A DNA stretch of 64,000 bases, from assembly GCF_029201565.1 (NCBI RefSeq), contig NZ_CP104002.1:3241001-3305000 (forward strand), given 5' to 3'. The notes beneath the pieces are model-generated. The model searched no databases. It saw only the letters and a list, made by a program, of their open reading frames with translations, and was not told the DNA's origin. Below are positions 32,837 through 43,556 of this stretch, in pieces. The position numbers were made by a program, and so were the translations under genes. The stretch's first letter is position 1. Every line of letters starts with the position of its first letter. The DNA is from Devosia sp. SD17-2. Lineage in GTDB: Bacteria; Pseudomonadota; Alphaproteobacteria; Rhizobiales; Devosiaceae.

Positions 32837-34386
32837 GGCTGCGCCTCCGCCAGGCCCACCGCCGAAACATAGCGGGCGGGGTCAAGGATATCGGCGGCCG
32901 CGACCTGGCTGCCCTCGATCAGCGGATTGGGCCACAGGCCGGCTGCGACGATGGCGATGGCCAGGACCCCAACCGCTGCGAAACCGGTCCGCGTGCCCTG
33001 CCCCATTGGCGCAAGTTCCGAACCATCCGGGGCATTGCGCCAGAAGATATGCGACCAGAGCCGCGCCCCGGCGATCAGGGTCAGGACGGCGTTGATCACC
33101 AATGCCCCGACGATCACCGCGCCCCAGCCACCAGCTTCGATGCCGCCTTCGAGCAGGATCAACTTGGGCCAGAACCCGAGGAAGGGCGGCACGCCGGCCG
33201 CTGCCAGCACCAGCACGAAGAACAGGACCGAGAGCCCGCCACTGGCGGCGTAGATGCCGCCCATCTCGCGCGTGTCGCGCTTGCCGGTGCGGCGCTCGAT
33301 CAGCCCGGCGACCAGATAAAGCGCCGTCATGGTCAGCATGGCGTGGAAAATATAGAGCCCCGCGCCGGCAACGCCGCTCGCATTGGGCAGCGCCATGCCG
33401 GCAAAGACGGCCCCGATGCCGCCAATGACGAGAAAGCCCATGGCGCGCCGCAGATTGGTTTCGGCAATCGCCCCCAGCGGCGCGGTCAGCAGCGTGCCGA
33501 TGGCGAGGATCAGCAGCACCGGCTCCAGCATGTCGCGGCTGGCCGGCAAAATGGCCACCAGCGCCCGCAGGAGGGCATAGGCACCGACCTTGGTCAGCAG
33601 GCCCGCAAACAGCGCCGACACGGCCGCAGGCGGCGTGTGGTAAGAGGCCGGCAGCCAGGCGTTGAGCGGAAACGCCGCCGCCTTCATGCCGAAGGCCAGC
33701 AGCAGCAGTGACGCCACCCCGGTCATCGCCGCCGGATTGGCGAGCGGGGCCACGCGCATGATGTCGGCCATGTTGAGCGTCCCGAGGAGGCCGTAGAGCA
33801 GCCCGAGGGACATGAGGAACAAGGTCGTCGCGAGGAAATTGAGAAAGCCGTATTTGACCGCGCCATCCATCTGCGCCGGCGTTCCGCCCAGCACCAGAAG
33901 ACCGAAAGAGGCGATCAGCATGACCTCGAACCAGACATAGAGGTTGAAGAGGTCGCCGGTGAGGAAGGCGCCGGTGACGCCGGCCAGCAGCAGGAGCACG
34001 AGGGCATGGAAATTATTGCCGCGGTCGCCGTCTTCCCGATCGACCTCTGCATAGACCAGCACAACCAGCGTCACCACCGAGGCAGCCAGCGCGAAGGCGG
34101 CGCTGAAGATATCCGCGGTGAGGCTGATGCCAAACGGGGGCAGCCAGCGCCCCATGGTCATGCTGACGGGCCCGACGTCGGCGATCCGAACCAGCAGGGT
34201 GACTTCGCAGGCGATGATGCCGCTGACGACGACAACTGCCGCAAAAAGCGACAGCCGCCCGGCATTGCGCAGGATCAGCATCAGCGCGGCCCCCATCAGG
34301 GCCAGCACGACGGGCAGCACGATGACCCATTCGCCGGCGGCGGTGAGGGTGTCGATCATGGCGCGGGGCAGTTCTGTCTCGGTCAT
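32833..34386 (-). CDS. mrpD: Mrp Na+/H+ antiporter subunit D (NuoN-like)
   Basis: This 517-residue protein of about 14 transmembrane helices belongs to the complex I antiporter-like family. It has the conserved TM5 Glu region (LFNLYVWFEVMLIASFGLLV) and TM7 Lys region (GMKAAAFPLNAWLPASYHTPPAAVSALFAG). Together with MrpA it forms the ion-translocating core. ATG 34386, two bases after the mrpC stop, is preferred over the overlapping TTG 34392. Confidence 0.92.
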   Translation of the reverse strand: MTETELPRAMIDTLTAAGEWVIVLPVVLALMGAALMLILRNAGRLSLFAAVVVVSGIIACEVTLLVRIADVGPVSMTMGRWLPPFGISLTADIFSAAFALAASVVTLVVLVYAEVDREDGDRGNNFHALVLLLLAGVTGAFLTGDLFNLYVWFEVMLIASFGLLVLGGTPAQMDGAVKYGFLNFLATTLFLMSLGLLYGLLGTLNMADIMRVAPLANPAAMTGVASLLLLAFGMKAAAFPLNAWLPASYHTPPAAVSALFAGLLTKVGAYALLRALVAILPASRDMLEPVLLILAIGTLLTAPLGAIAETNLRRAMGFLVIGGIGAVFAGMALPNASGVAGAGLYIFHAMLTMTALYLVAGLIERRTGKRDTREMGGIYAASGGLSVLFFVLVLAAAGVPPFLGFWPKLILLEGGIEAGGWGAVIVGALVINAVLTLIAGARLWSHIFWRNAPDGSELAPMGQGTRTGFAAVGVLAIAIVAAGLWPNPLIEGSQVAAADILDPARYVSAVGLAEAQP

Positions 34387-34388
34387 GA

Positions 34389-34765
<377 letters not shown>

Positions 34766-34766
<1 letters not shown>

Positions 34767-35191
34767 CAGATGTCTCCCTCGCTTTCTTCTTCCAGCGCCA
34801 GCGCCACCGACGACAGTGTCCCGAAGACGACGAGATAGACGCCGATATCGAAGAACATTGGCGTCGAGATCGGCAGCACAGTGTCGCCGAGGTTGAGATA
34901 GAGCCAGATGCTGGTCATGAAGGGCGCCTCGATAAAAAGGCTGGCTATCCCGGACGCCCCGGCCAGCAATACGCCTGCCCCGGCGATGGTCAGGGGGTCA
35001 AAGCGCAGCGCCTTGCGCACCGCCGCAACGCCGGACGCCATGCCGAAGACGGCCATGGACGCGGCCGCGATCAGCCCGCCGATAAAGCCGCCGCCCGGCT
35101 CATTGTGGCCGCGCAGGCAGACGTAGATGGAAAACACCAGCATGGTGCCTACAACGAGCGGCGCCAAAGTGCGGAAGATCAGCGTGTTCAT
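34766..35191 (-). CDS. mrpB: Mrp Na+/H+ antiporter subunit B
   Basis: The 141-residue protein has four helices and the MnhB signature [20 protein letters not shown]. The separate small mrpB gene, in addition to the MrpB-like end of MrpA, marks this as a group 1 seven-gene operon. It overlaps mrpA by four bases and mrpC by one. Confidence 0.92.
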
Positions 35192-37545
35192 GCCTTCGTC
35201 CTCCGGCGACGCAGCAGCGCCATGATGGCAATACCGGCGCCCATCACCACCGAGATTTCGCCCAGCGTATCAAAGCCGCGGTAGTCGACGAGGATGACGT
35301 TGACGATGTTCGAGCCATGCGCCATCGGCACGCTGGTTGCGGTAAAGAGATCGGAGAGGCGGGTATCGAGCGTGCCGCTCAGCACCAGCATGAGCATCAG
35401 GCTCACCCCGGCGCCACAGAGGATGGCGATGACGCCATCGCGCCCCCAGTCCTCGAACGGGCGGTGATCGCGGATATCGAGCCGCAGCTTGGTCATCACC
35501 AGCGTCAGCACCGCCACCGAGAGAACTTCCACCATCAGCTGGGTGAAGGCGAGGTCGGGCGCGCCGAAGAGGAGGAAGATCAGCGCCACGGCCGCGCCCT
35601 GAACGCCCAGCGCCAGGATGGCGGCGAGCCGGCTCGGCGCAATCAGCACAGCGACAAGGCCGATGACCACCAGAGCGAAAATCGCCCATTCGTAGAGCCG
35701 GACATCGGGCATGGAGAAACCAACCCAGGCCCCCAGCTCGGCCGTGGGCCAGAGCCAGTCGAAACCATCCAGCGCCAGCATCGGCCCGAACAGCGCCAGC
35801 GCCAGGCCCGAAAAGACGATGACCAGATAAAACTCGAGCTGCCCGTGATGGAGAGCCCGCGTGACCGCGCCAGAAAAGCGGATGAGGCTGAACATCACCG
35901 CGTCAAATACGGTGTCGGCGGTCCAGCCCAACCCATGGCTCAAGCGTCGCAACAGGGTGCGCGCCGGGGTCGCCAGCCGGAACACGGCAATGGACAGCAC
36001 CCAGGTCAGCGCCGAGAGCCACAGCAGCGGGCTCGCGAAATTGATGGTAAGGCTGAGATGGGGCTCGACGGCTTCCCCAAGGATCGCCGTTGCGCCGGGC
36101 GCCAGAATATCGTGGCCGAGCCAATCGGGCAGTATGCCGGCGACGATCCCGGCTGCGCCCAGCAGCAGCGGGCCCGCCAGCATGGCGATTGGCGCCTCAT
36201 GCGGGGTCTTGGGCGTTGGCACGGCTTCGCCGAGGAAGGGTTTGACCATCACGAGGAGGCCAACGCCGCCAAGCATGGCGTTGCCGACAACGAGGACGAT
36301 CAGCGTCACCACACTCGCCCAGTCGCCCGACAAGAGGCCGAGGTACATTTCTTCCTTGGCAAAATACCCCACCGTAAGGGGGATGCCGAGCATGGAGAGC
36401 ACCGCGACCGCAGTGGCGATGAAGGTCACCGGCATCTTCTCGGCCAATCCGCCGAGCGCGGTGATTTCGCGGGTCCCGGCCTCGTGGTCGACGGCGCCGA
36501 CGGCCATGAAGAGAGCCGCTTTATAGAGCGCGTGCGCCACGAAATAGACCATGACCGCGGTGATCGCCACCGAGGTACCGAGCCCGATCAGCAGCACCAG
36601 CAGCCCCAGCGAGGCCAGGGTCGTCTGCGCCAGCATCTGCTTGAGGTCGGTCTGCCGCAGAGCGCCGATCGCACCCCAGAGCAGGGTCACCGCGCCAAAG
36701 CTCACCAGCAGCGCCATCCAGACCGGCGTGTCGCCGAGGATCGGCGTCATCCGCGACAGGAGATAGACACCCGCCTGCACCATGGTCGCCGAATGGAGAA
36801 AAGCCGAAACCGGCGTCGGGGCTTCCATGGCATTGGGCAGCCAGAAATGCAGCGGAAACTGCGCCGATTTGGTGAAGGCCGCGACGACAAAGAGCGCAAG
36901 GATGACGCCATAGAGCGCGTGCTCCTGCATGCCCCCGGCTGCCCGCAGCACGCTGAGGTCCCAGCTGCCGCCAGCCTGCTGCAGCACGATGGCGCCAACC
37001 AGCAGCCCCATGCCGCCGATATTGGTAATGACCAGAGCCTGCGTCGCCGCCCGTCGCGCCGCCATGCGCTGGTGGTCGAAGCCGATCAGCAGGAAGGAGG
37101 TGATCGAGGTCAGCTCCCAGAAGGTGAACAGCGCCAGCATATTGTCGGACAGAACCAGCCCGAGCATCGCCCCCATGAAGGCGAGCATGAAGCCGAGGAA
37201 GCGTCCGAGATGGGCGTGACCGGCGAGATAGGAGCCGGAATAGAGCACGATCAGCGTGCCGATCCCGGAAATGGTCAGCGCGAACGTGAGGCTCAGCCCA
37301 TCGATAAAGAAGCTCAGCTCAAGCCCATAGGCCGGCACCCAACCGATGGCGAGGCGAAGAGTTTCTCCGGCGACAATCCCGGGCAGCAATGAAAGCAGAA
37401 AGACAAATATCCCGGCAGGGACGAGCGCCAGTATCCAGCCCGAAAACGCACCGGTCAGCCGATGCAATACCGGAGCAAGCGCTGCGGCAAGAAATGGAAA
37501 GAGAGCCACGAGGGCAATGCTTGCATCCAGAGACGGTAGCGCCAA
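35188..37545 (-). CDS. mrpA: Mrp Na+/H+ antiporter subunit A (NuoL-like, with MbhD/E-like C-terminus)
   Basis: This 785-residue protein is the largest subunit. The NuoL-like core has the TM5 Glu in [21 protein letters not shown], the TM7 Lys in [20 protein letters not shown] and His-containing loops ([22 protein letters not shown]). The C-terminal 170 residues carry MbhD/MbhE-like domains ([39 protein letters not shown]). The start is TTG 37545, supported by AGGAGAGG seven bases upstream. The complex exports Na+ (or K+) in exchange for H+ and supports growth at high pH and salt. Confidence 0.92.
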   Translation of the reverse strand: MALPSLDASIALVALFPFLAAALAPVLHRLTGAFSGWILALVPAGIFVFLLSLLPGIVAGETLRLAIGWVPAYGLELSFFIDGLSLTFALTISGIGTLIVLYSGSYLAGHAHLGRFLGFMLAFMGAMLGLVLSDNMLALFTFWELTSITSFLLIGFDHQRMAARRAATQALVITNIGGMGLLVGAIVLQQAGGSWDLSVLRAAGGMQEHALYGVILALFVVAAFTKSAQFPLHFWLPNAMEAPTPVSAFLHSATMVQAGVYLLSRMTPILGDTPVWMALLVSFGAVTLLWGAIGALRQTDLKQMLAQTTLASLGLLVLLIGLGTSVAITAVMVYFVAHALYKAALFMAVGAVDHEAGTREITALGGLAEKMPVTFIATAVAVLSMLGIPLTVGYFAKEEMYLGLLSGDWASVVTLIVLVVGNAMLGGVGLLVMVKPFLGEAVPTPKTPHEAPIAMLAGPLLLGAAGIVAGILPDWLGHDILAPGATAILGEAVEPHLSLTINFASPLLWLSALTWVLSIAVFRLATPARTLLRRLSHGLGWTADTVFDAVMFSLIRFSGAVTRALHHGQLEFYLVIVFSGLALALFGPMLALDGFDWLWPTAELGAWVGFSMPDVRLYEWAIFALVVIGLVAVLIAPSRLAAILALGVQGAAVALIFLLFGAPDLAFTQLMVEVLSVAVLTLVMTKLRLDIRDHRPFEDWGRDGVIAILCGAGVSLMLMLVLSGTLDTRLSDLFTATSVPMAHGSNIVNVILVDYRGFDTLGEISVVMGAGIAIMALLRRRRTKA

Positions 37546-37799
37546 GCTTGCCTCTCCTCTCGCTGATAAGCGATTCCAATCAATGACTTCTGGTGGCCGA
37601 CCTTACAATTTGAGACCCGTGGTACAAGCGTAATCGACCTCTGTGAGGTTTCTACACAAAAGATTCGAATTCGAAGGCACTGGCATTCGCCGCCCAAGGG
37701 TCCTATCTGCTTGTTACAGCACTATTTGACGGGCCATTTTCGCGCGGGCCGGCATCCAACGAGCAGCCTCGCACGACACTTTATTATGCGGATGACCAG

Positions 37800-39881
37800 A
37801 TGAGCCAAGCTACCCCTCCCCGCGCCAAGCGCGTCCCGCACAGCCACAGCCATCACGGGATCACCCGCGAAGACCACTATGCCTGGCTGCGCGCCGACAA
37901 CTGGCAGGAGGTCATGCAGAAGCCCGAGACGCTGGACGGCGAAATCCGCGCCTATCTCGAGGCCGAGAACTCTTATTACGAAGAGCAGTTCGGCAAGCCG
38001 ACAGCCGAGCTGCAGGACAAGATCTACAAGGAAATCCGAGGCCGCATCAAAGAAGATGACAGCGGCGTCGCCTCTCCCGACGGTCCCTGGGCCTATAACT
38101 CACGCATGCTCGAGGGCAAGCAGTACCCGCTCGTGGTGCGCACCCCGCGTGACGGTGGCGAAGAGACCATCCTCCTCGACTGCAATATCGAGGCCGGTGA
38201 GGATTATTTCGGCTTTGCCGGCGCCGACCACAACGCCAGCCACCGCTACCTCGCCTGGGCAGCCGACCGCGCGGGCTCGGAATATTATGACATCGTCATC
38301 CGCGACCTCGAGACCGGCGTGGACAGCCCGGAAGTCATCACCGGCACCGCCGGCTCCTATGTCTGGTCCAATGACTCCAGCGCCATCTACTACACCGAAT
38401 ATGATGACAACCACCGGCCCTACCGCATCCGTCGCCACACCATTGGCACGGCGCAGGATGCCGACCCGATCATCTATGAGGAAAAGGATCCCGGCTTCTT
38501 TGTCGGCGTCGGCAAGACTCAGAACGACAAGTTCATCGTCATCGACGCCCATGACCATCAGACCAGCGAAGTCTGGCTGATCGACGCGGAAACCGGTGGC
38601 GAGCCGCGTCTCGTGGCTCCGCGCCTCGTCGACCGCGAATATGATGTCGAGGAGCGCGATGGCCTTCTCTATATGCGCACCAATGTCGATGGTGCCGAAG
38701 ACTACAAGATCGTCACCGCGCCGCTCGATGCGCCCGACGCCGCCAACTGGACCGACCTCGTGCCGCACCGCCCCGGCGTGTTGGTGCTCGATATGATCGT
38801 CCTCAAAAACCATCTCCTCCGCCTCGAGCGCGAGGATGGTCTGCCACGCATCGTCGTGCGCGATCTGCAGACCGAAAAGGAAGACGTCGTCGGCTTTGCC
38901 GAGGAGGCCTATGCGCTGGGCATGTCAGTCGGCTACGAGTTCGACACCACCGTGTTCCGCCTCTCCTATTCCTCGCCGACCACGCCGAACCAGGTTTTCG
39001 ACGTCGATCTCGCGACCGGCGCGCGCACCCTGCTCAAAACCCAGGAAGTGCCCTCCGGCCACGATCCCGCGCAATATGAAACGCGCCGGATCTTCGCCAA
39101 GGCGGCGGACGGCGCCGATGTGCCGGTCACCCTCCTCTACAAAAAGGGCATCGCGCTCGACGGCACCAACCCGGCGCTGCTCTACGGCTATGGCGCCTAT
39201 GGCATGTCCATGCCGGCGGCCTTCTCGGTCTCTGTCCTGTCGCTGGTCGATCGTGGATTTGTCTATGCCGTCGCCCATATCCGGGGCGGCATGGAGAAGG
39301 GCTATGCCTGGTACAAAAACGGCCGTCGCGAACACAAGCCCAACACGTTTGGTGACTTCATCGCCGCCGGCGAGGCGCTGATCGCTGCTGGCTATACGCA
39401 GAAGGGCAGAATTGTCGCGCAGGGCGGTTCGGCCGGCGGCATGCTGATGGGCGCCATCGCCAATCTCCGCCCCGATCTGTGGGCCGGCATCATCGCCCAA
39501 GTGCCGTTCGTCGACGTGCTCAACACCATGCTCGACGACACATTGCCCCTCACCCCGCCGGAATGGCCCGAATGGGGCAATCCGATTACCTCCGCCGAGG
39601 ATTACAATCGCATCGCGGCCTACGCGCCTTATGAGGCGGTTTCGGCCCAGGCCTATCCGCCGATTTTCGCGCTCGCCGGTCTCACCGATCCGCGCGTCAC
39701 CTATTGGGAGCCGGCCAAATGGGTCGCGCGGCTGCGCGCAACCGGAACGGGCACCGCGCCATTGTACCTCAAGACCAATATGAGCGCAGGCCACGGCGGC
39801 GCTTCGGGTCGCTTCGACCGTCTCAAGGAGACCGCGCAGTGCTACGCCTTTGCCCTAAATTGCGTCGGATTGGACACTTAG
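37800..39881 (+). CDS. ptrB: Oligopeptidase B (S9A prolyl oligopeptidase family)
   Basis: The 693-residue serine peptidase has an N-terminal seven-bladed propeller (residues about 75-400) that filters substrates and a C-terminal alpha/beta-hydrolase domain. The catalytic Ser is in AQGGSAGGMLMGA, the Asp in LAGLTDPRVTYWEP and the His in SAGHGGASGR. It cleaves short peptides after Arg or Lys in the cytoplasm. The gene is monocistronic, in a 254-bp AT-richer gap divergent from mrpA. Length and motifs are normal. Confidence 0.93.
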   Translation: MSQATPPRAKRVPHSHSHHGITREDHYAWLRADNWQEVMQKPETLDGEIRAYLEAENSYYEEQFGKPTAELQDKIYKEIRGRIKEDDSGVASPDGPWAYNSRMLEGKQYPLVVRTPRDGGEETILLDCNIEAGEDYFGFAGADHNASHRYLAWAADRAGSEYYDIVIRDLETGVDSPEVITGTAGSYVWSNDSSAIYYTEYDDNHRPYRIRRHTIGTAQDADPIIYEEKDPGFFVGVGKTQNDKFIVIDAHDHQTSEVWLIDAETGGEPRLVAPRLVDREYDVEERDGLLYMRTNVDGAEDYKIVTAPLDAPDAANWTDLVPHRPGVLVLDMIVLKNHLLRLEREDGLPRIVVRDLQTEKEDVVGFAEEAYALGMSVGYEFDTTVFRLSYSSPTTPNQVFDVDLATGARTLLKTQEVPSGHDPAQYETRRIFAKAADGADVPVTLLYKKGIALDGTNPALLYGYGAYGMSMPAAFSVSVLSLVDRGFVYAVAHIRGGMEKGYAWYKNGRREHKPNTFGDFIAAGEALIAAGYTQKGRIVAQGGSAGGMLMGAIANLRPDLWAGIIAQVPFVDVLNTMLDDTLPLTPPEWPEWGNPITSAEDYNRIAAYAPYEAVSAQAYPPIFALAGLTDPRVTYWEPAKWVARLRATGTGTAPLYLKTNMSAGHGGASGRFDRLKETAQCYAFALNCVGLDT

Positions 39882-39980
39882 TTCTTCGGGGCTGATTGTT
39901 GCGACCCTTCGATGGGCTTATACCACTGGCATCATTACGGTTTACCGCCAGCGTCATCCTGTTCACCAATGGAGGCTTCC

Positions 39981-40595
39981 ATGACCACCAAGTTCACCCT
40001 TCCGCCCCTGCCCTACGCCTATGATGCGCTCGGCCCCTACATGTCCGCCGAAACGCTCGAGTTCCATCACGACAAGCACCATCAGGCTTATGTGACCAAC
40101 GGCGAAAAGCTGCTTGAGGGTTCGGGTCTCGAAATCCTGCCGCTGGAAGACATCGTCAAGGAGAGCTTTGGCAAGAACGCCGGCCTCTTCAACAATGCCG
40201 GCCAGCACTACAACCACGTCCATTTCTGGAACTGGATGAAGCCCAATGGCGGCGGCACGTCCCTGCCGGGCAAGCTGGCTGCCAAGATCGACGAAGACCT
40301 CGGCGGTTTCGACAAGTTCCGCGCCGACTTCATCAATGCCGGCACCACCCAGTTCGGTTCGGGCTGGGCATGGCTCTCGCTCAACAACCAGAGCGGCAAG
40401 CTTGAAGTCACCAAGACCGCCAATGGCGAGTCGCCGCTGGTTCATGGCGGCAAGCCGCTGCTCGGCGTCGACGTCTGGGAGCACTCCTATTACATCGACT
40501 ACCGCAACGCCCGTCCGAAATACCTCGAAGCCTGGTTCGACAATCTGGTGAACTGGGAACACGTCGAGCACATGTTCGAAGAAGCTTCGGCCTAA
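39981..40595 (+). CDS. sodB: Superoxide dismutase, Fe-type
   Basis: The 204-residue enzyme shows the Fe/Mn-SOD ligands: His29 in LEFHHDKHH, His in YNHVHFWNWM, and Asp/His in DVWEHSYYIDY. The Gln in NNAGQHYNH is at the position typical of iron enzymes. ATG 39981 follows a GGAGG at ideal spacing; in-frame codons further upstream would add non-conserved residues. It removes superoxide in the cytoplasm. Confidence 0.93.
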   Translation: MTTKFTLPPLPYAYDALGPYMSAETLEFHHDKHHQAYVTNGEKLLEGSGLEILPLEDIVKESFGKNAGLFNNAGQHYNHVHFWNWMKPNGGGTSLPGKLAAKIDEDLGGFDKFRADFINAGTTQFGSGWAWLSLNNQSGKLEVTKTANGESPLVHGGKPLLGVDVWEHSYYIDYRNARPKYLEAWFDNLVNWEHVEHMFEEASA

Positions 40596-40621
40596 GATCG
40601 CGCCGCACGCTCCGCCCGGCA

Positions 40622-40641
40622 CCTCCCCTTGAAAGGGGACG
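40622..40641. repeat. G-tract palindromic repeat (family copy D)
   Basis: CCTCCCCTTGAAAGGGGACG followed by GGGAGGGGGCGACGTGAGCC lies just after sodB, a short member of the repeat family. Confidence 0.5.
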
Positions 40642-40680
40642 CTGGGAGGGGGCGACGTGAGCCACGATCCCGATCCATCG

Positions 40681-40720
40681 AACCCGCCGCCTCCAAACAG
40701 GTCGGCGGGTTTACTTTATC
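40681..40720 (+). terminator. Rho-independent terminator after sodB
   Basis: AACCCGCCG pairs with CGGCGGGTT over a 13-base loop and is followed by TTACTTTATC on the plus strand. Confidence 0.6.
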
Positions 40721-40774
40721 TCGGAATAGTTTGGCGGAAACGAACCGCTCTCTTCTCACCCCGGTTGGGCCGTG

Positions 40775-40789
40775 TTAACGAAACCTTTA
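40775..40789. promoter_or_regulatory. CtrA-like box before the receiver-domain gene
   Basis: TTAA-CGAAACC-TTTA is one mismatch from TTAA-N7-TTAA and ends 17 bp before the receiver gene, where it could activate or repress. Confidence 0.45.
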
Positions 40790-40806
40790 CCAACTAGGGG
40801 ACTGAT

Positions 40807-41361
40807 TTGACTCAAAGGCCGAAAACCGTCGCCATGCTGGCCGCAAATCCGGCCTTGTCGGCCGTATTGTCCATGGTCCTGGCCGGCGACTCGCGCCTGC
40901 GTATCCGGCCCTTCGAAAGCGAAGCCGAGCTCTTCGCCTATATGCGGATCGCTCCGCTCGATCTTCTGGTTGTCGATTTCGATCGCGAAGGCCGCCCGGC
41001 CTATGAAATGGTTGAAGCCATCCGCCTCGACCCGAGCTTTATCTCGCGCGATCTGCCCGTCATTGCGCTCACCCGCGCCATCACCCCGCCGATGCGCCAT
41101 CAGGCGATCAGCGCCGGCATCGATGAAGTGGTGGTCAAGCCGATGTCGCCGCGCCATCTCCTGCAGCGCGTTCAGGCCCGGCTGATCAATCGCAGCGTCG
41201 TCGGCGCTACCCTGGGCGGCTATCGCGGCCCCGACCGCCGCAATCGCGCCGCCCTGCCCGCGCCACAGCCGCACCCGGCCCGCCGCAATGGCGACAACGT
41301 CATCCCCCTCTTCCCCGACCGCCGCAAGCCTCGCCACCCCGGGCTCGAGCCGCTGGCCTGA
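40807..41361 (+). CDS. Receiver-domain (CheY-like) protein with basic tail
   Basis: The 184-residue protein has an N-terminal receiver domain (about 1-125) with the phosphoacceptor region LDLLVVDFDREGRP and the conserved Lys near the end of the domain (EVVVKPMSPRHLLQRV). It is followed by an Arg/Pro-rich tail with YRGPDRRNR and PLFPDRRKPR. There is no output domain, so it may act by protein contacts. The start is TTG 40807; no strong ribosome-binding site is visible. A CtrA-like box upstream hints at cell-cycle control. Confidence 0.8.
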   Translation: MTQRPKTVAMLAANPALSAVLSMVLAGDSRLRIRPFESEAELFAYMRIAPLDLLVVDFDREGRPAYEMVEAIRLDPSFISRDLPVIALTRAITPPMRHQAISAGIDEVVVKPMSPRHLLQRVQARLINRSVVGATLGGYRGPDRRNRAALPAPQPHPARRNGDNVIPLFPDRRKPRHPGLEPLA

Positions 41362-41369
41362 GAAATCAC

Positions 41370-41476
41370 CCCCTCCTGGCCTCCCCCTGATAGGGGGAGG
41401 GATCCACGCGTGGCTCTCCGGCCGCGGTGCAAACTCGATCTGTTCCTCCCCCTATCAGGGGGAGATTAGGTGGGGG
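41370..41476. repeat. G-tract palindromic repeat (family copy E, long form)
   Basis: Two inverted 20-bp palindromes (CTCCCCCTGATAGGGGGAG near 41381 and CTCCCCCTATCAGGGGGAG near 41446) flank about 45 bp containing AAACTCGATC, and outer GTGGGGG/CACCCCC arms complete a large palindrome. It lies between two convergent genes. Confidence 0.7.
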
Positions 41477-41489
41477 CATCTCCTTCCCC

Positions 41490-42041
41490 CTACCGCTTCT
41501 GCTCGCCGACCCAGGCGACCTTGTTCCACAAATCCTCGACCGTCTCGGCAAACTGCAGATTCTTGTCGAACCCCGGCACCGAGTGGGACATCACATCCCC
41601 GGCAAAGCCGCGGACCACTTCAAAGGCGCGGTGCCGGTTGAGCATCACCACCGGCTTGGGCTTTGACAGCGCCCAGCAGGTAAAGAGCGCCGAGGTCGAC
41701 GCCAGCGATCCCGGCAGCGCCACAAACATAGCGGACAGCTCTCCCATGCGGCGATAGCGATCGTCGCGCTCGGGCAGCACCGTGATCGGCACGCCGCTGA
41801 GTGCCGGGGGCAGCACAATGCTCTCGTCGGCCAGGATTTCCACCGCGCCACCCGCCGCCCGCGCCGCCGTCACCAGCGGCACCGGAATGACACCCTTTTC
41901 GGCCAGGCACACCAGCCTGGCGCCCCGGCGCGCAAACAGCGTGCCAACCTGGGTCATCAGGCTCGACCGTTCCGGATCGCCCGGCCCCTTGTCGGAGGCA
42001 AAAACACCAATGGTCGGGCCGGTCGAGCTGATACTGGTCAT
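41490..42041 (-). CDS. LOG-family-like Rossmann protein
   Basis: The 183-residue protein has the fold and order of LOG/TIGR00725 proteins: IGVFASDKGPGDPERSSLM at the start, a GARLVCLAEKGVIPVPL segment, and FVALPGSLASTSALFTCWAL in place of the canonical PGGxGTxxE motif. The catalytic Glu and second Gly are thus not conserved, so phosphoribohydrolase (cytokinin-type) activity is doubtful. It may bind a nucleotide only. It is four bases downstream of the HerA-like gene. Confidence 0.65.
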   Translation of the reverse strand: MTSISSTGPTIGVFASDKGPGDPERSSLMTQVGTLFARRGARLVCLAEKGVIPVPLVTAARAAGGAVEILADESIVLPPALSGVPITVLPERDDRYRRMGELSAMFVALPGSLASTSALFTCWALSKPKPVVMLNRHRAFEVVRGFAGDVMSHSVPGFDKNLQFAETVEDLWNKVAWVGEQKR

Positions 42042-42044
42042 GGA

Positions 42045-43556
42045 CTATCGCTTCCCCGAGAGGCCGCCGAGAATGCCCCGCACCAGTGCATTGCCGAGCT
42101 TATTGGCCACGGTGCGGGCGAAGGAATTGACCGCCGCCTCCGTTGGCGTCTGCCGCGTCGACGTACGCCGCGGCTGGTTGGCGCGCTGCAGGCGCTCCAT
42201 TTCCTTGGCCCGCGCCTCGGCCGCCTTGCGGTCGGCTTCCTCAAGCTTGTTGCGCTCTTCCACCAGCTGACGCTCGCGCGCCCGCCGCTGCAGGATTTCA
42301 AACGCGGATTCGCGGTCAATCTCGGTATCGTAGAGCCCGCCGACAGGCGAATTGGCGACGATGGCCTCGCGCTCTGCCGGACCGATCGGACCGACCTGCG
42401 CCGACGGCGGACGGATCAGCGTGCGCCCGACCATCGAGGGGATGCCCTTGTCCTCCAGCACCGAAACCAGCGCCTCGCCGATCCCCATCTGGGTAATCAC
42501 CTCGGCCGTCGAAAAGGCCGGATTGGGCCGGAACGTATCGGCCGCCACCTTCACAGCCTTCTGCTCGCGCGGCGTATAGGCGCGCAGCGCGTGCTGGACG
42601 CGATTGGAGAGCTGGGCCAGCACGCTTTCGGGAATATCGACCGGGTTCTGCGTCACGAAATAGACGCCGACACCCTTGGAGCGGATGAGTTTCACCACCT
42701 GCTCCACCTTGTCGATCAGCGCCTTGGGCGCGTCGTCAAAGAGCAGATGCGCCTCGTCAAAAAAGAACACCAGCTTGGGCTTGTCGAGGTCGCCCACTTC
42801 CGGCAGCTCCTCGAACAGCTCGGAGAGGAGCCACAGCAGGAAGGTCGAATAAAGCCGCGGCGACTGCATCAGCTGGTCGGCGGCCAGAATGGATACAAAG
42901 CCGCGCCCGTCCGTGTCGGTGCGCATGAGGTCAGCGATTTCGAGCGCGCGCTCACCGAAGAAATGATCCGCGCCCTGCGTTTCCAGCACCAGCAAGGCGC
43001 GCTGGATCGCGCCAATCGATGCCGTCGTCACATTGCCATAGCGTCCGGAAATTTCCTTGGCCCGCTCCTGCACATTGGTCAGCAGCGCCCGCAGATCCTT
43101 CAAATCGAGCAGCAGCAGGCCATCGTCATCGGCGACGCGGAAAGCGATATTGAGCACGCCTTCCTGGGTATCGTTGAGATCGAGGATGCGGCTCAGCAGC
43201 ACCGGGCCCATTTCCGAGATCGTAGCGCGAACCGGATGGCCCTGCTTGCCGAACAAATCCCAGAACATCACCGGAAACACATCGTCGCGGAAATCGTCAA
43301 AGCCGATGACTTCGGCGCGCTCGCTCTGCCATTTCTGGGCCTGACCCATCTTGGAAATGCCCGAGAGGTCGCCCTTGATGTCCGACGCAAAGACCGGCAC
43401 GCCCGCGGCAGCAAAGCCCTCGGCCAGCACCTGCAGTGTGACAGTCTTGCCGGTACCCGTCGCACCCGTGATCAGCCCGTGGCGATTGCCATATTTGAGG
43501 GCCAGATATTCCGGCCGGTCGCTCGTCCCGAGATAGATCTTGTCGTCGACGAGCAT
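42045..43556 (-). CDS. HerA-like ATPase (DUF853 family)
   Basis: The 503-residue protein has Walker A ITGATGTGKTVTLQVLAEGF near residue 30, Walker B LVFFFDEAHLLFDD in mid-chain, a conserved FVTQNPVDIPESVLAQLSNR and a C-terminal charged coiled coil (RARERQLVEERNKLEEADRK). DUF853 proteins are predicted hexameric DNA-translocating ATPases related to HerA/FtsK; E. coli YjgR belongs here. The role is unknown. ATG 43556 is preferred because AGGTGA stands seven bases upstream; the longer start adds only three residues. Confidence 0.85.
   Translation of the reverse strand: MLVDDKIYLGTSDRPEYLALKYGNRHGLITGATGTGKTVTLQVLAEGFAAAGVPVFASDIKGDLSGISKMGQAQKWQSERAEVIGFDDFRDDVFPVMFWDLFGKQGHPVRATISEMGPVLLSRILDLNDTQEGVLNIAFRVADDDGLLLLDLKDLRALLTNVQERAKEISGRYGNVTTASIGAIQRALLVLETQGADHFFGERALEIADLMRTDTDGRGFVSILAADQLMQSPRLYSTFLLWLLSELFEELPEVGDLDKPKLVFFFDEAHLLFDDAPKALIDKVEQVVKLIRSKGVGVYFVTQNPVDIPESVLAQLSNRVQHALRAYTPREQKAVKVAADTFRPNPAFSTAEVITQMGIGEALVSVLEDKGIPSMVGRTLIRPPSAQVGPIGPAEREAIVANSPVGGLYDTEIDRESAFEILQRRARERQLVEERNKLEEADRKAAEARAKEMERLQRANQPRRTSTRQTPTEAAVNSFARTVANKLGNALVRGILGGLSGKR

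Noticed and set aside
35317..37392. A 691-codon open frame on the plus strand opposite mrpA
   Set aside because: It is the antisense of a well-matched mrpA in high-GC DNA. The product is rich in Arg, Gln, His and Asp without any domain, which is typical of shadow frames.
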